Origin: an uncultured Brachyspira sp.
GTDB lineage: Bacteria > Spirochaetota > Brachyspiria > Brachyspirales > Brachyspiraceae
Length of the DNA stretch: 6,534 bases
Direction: 5' to 3'
Assembly: GCA_934725655.1 (NCBI GenBank)
Contig: CAKVCJ010000109.1
Coordinates: forward strand, 1 to 6,534
Each line of letters starts with the position of its first letter. Position 1 is the first letter of the stretch. Shown piece by piece: positions 6,337 through 6,534 of the stretch. Position numbers and translations under genes: made by a program. The notes under the pieces are model-generated. The model worked only from the letters and a program-made list of their open reading frames with translations, was not told the DNA's origin and ran no database searches.

Positions 6337-6429
6337 AGAATCTCAATTATTTATTTTTTATTGCTTTTATTGTTAATAATATTAATATTTTTTATGCTAT
6401 AAATTATTTTTAAAAAAGTATTTTTGCAC

Positions 6430-6457
6430 TTGACAAAAAATATATTTGTAGTATAAT
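6430..6457 (+). promoter_or_regulatory. promoter of tRNA-Asp
   Basis: Both boxes match the sigma-70 consensus exactly: TTGACA (6430-6435), a 16-nt gap, and TATAAT (6452-6457). The tRNA begins 22 nt after the -10 box, so the 5' leader to be trimmed is short. A fully consensus promoter is usual for stable RNA genes. Confidence 0.9.
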
Positions 6458-6479
6458 GATTAAACTTAAAAAGTTTTTT

Positions 6480-6534
6480 GGAGTTGTAGCTCAGTTTGGT
6501 TAGAGCGCCTGCCTGTCACGCAGGAGGTCGCGGG
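6480..6534 (+). tRNA. tRNA-Asp (anticodon GUC), 3' end cut by window
   Basis: The first 55 bases of a tRNA are present. The acceptor 5' strand is GGAGTTG (6480-6486), followed by T8-A9, a D arm with stem GCTC/GAGC (6489-6492 and 6503-6506), and an anticodon arm CCTGC/GCAGG (6508-6512 and 6520-6524). The loop CTGTCAC places GTC at 6515-6517. The variable loop is AGGTC and the T stem starts GCGGG. The T loop, acceptor 3' strand and CCA lie beyond the edge. The anticodon arm matches bacterial tRNA-Asp. Its G34 is a target of Tgt, which is encoded at 3262-4392. Confidence 0.95.

Noticed and set aside
6378..6389. Perfect 12-nt palindrome AATATTAATATT between gpmA and tRNA-Asp
   Set aside because: Pure A-T palindromes of this size are expected by chance in such AT-rich intergenic DNA, and it lies outside both promoters.

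Overview
The window looks like chromosomal DNA of a very AT-rich spirochaete, most likely Brachyspira. This is inferred from base composition, the short Ile/Phe-rich lipoprotein signals ending in AISC, and the mix of genes; it was not checked against a database. Most genes lie on the minus strand. Only the far left end (tail of a Na+-pumping decarboxylase beta subunit, then a terminator) and the far right end (a tRNA-Asp cut by the window edge) are on the plus strand.

Reading the minus strand from right to left: gpmA (phosphoglycerate mutase) has its own promoter and a good intrinsic terminator. Next comes a probable operon, lgt - tgt - TPR protein. Lgt attaches the diacylglyceryl anchor to lipoproteins, Tgt inserts the queuosine precursor into tRNAs (tRNA-Asp is one of its normal substrates), and the third gene encodes a soluble tetratricopeptide-repeat protein. 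Then, behind a strong promoter near 2296-2323, comes a tandemly duplicated module. Each copy is a tiny leader ORF followed by a gene for a polar amino-acid ABC-transporter substrate-binding lipoprotein (1279-2079 and 193-1008). No permease or ATPase gene is present.

The most interesting content is in the two regions before the binding-protein genes. Each holds a 23-24 codon ORF with its own Shine-Dalgarno site (1118-1189 and 2190-2264). Both start Met-Asn and end in Ser-Pro-Lys followed (directly or after Phe) by four consecutive His codons and the stop. The Ser-Pro codons in both leaders read TCTCCT, preceded by T. This is complementary to the Shine-Dalgarno site of the binding-protein gene about 120 nt downstream (7 Watson-Crick pairs in one copy, 9 pairs including one G-U in the other). 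I see no GC-rich terminator with a U-run in either leader. The sequence therefore suggests a histidine-sensing translational attenuator: a ribosome stalled on the His codons would cover the anti-Shine-Dalgarno element and free translation of the binding protein. This is inference, but it rests on two diverged copies that keep the same parts. It also predicts that the transporters import histidine.

Other points of note are a Shine-Dalgarno site separated from the TPR start codon by a possible 13-bp hairpin, a direct repeat with two overlapping promoter candidates before lgt, and an intercistronic stem-loop without a U-run between the two binding-protein modules.
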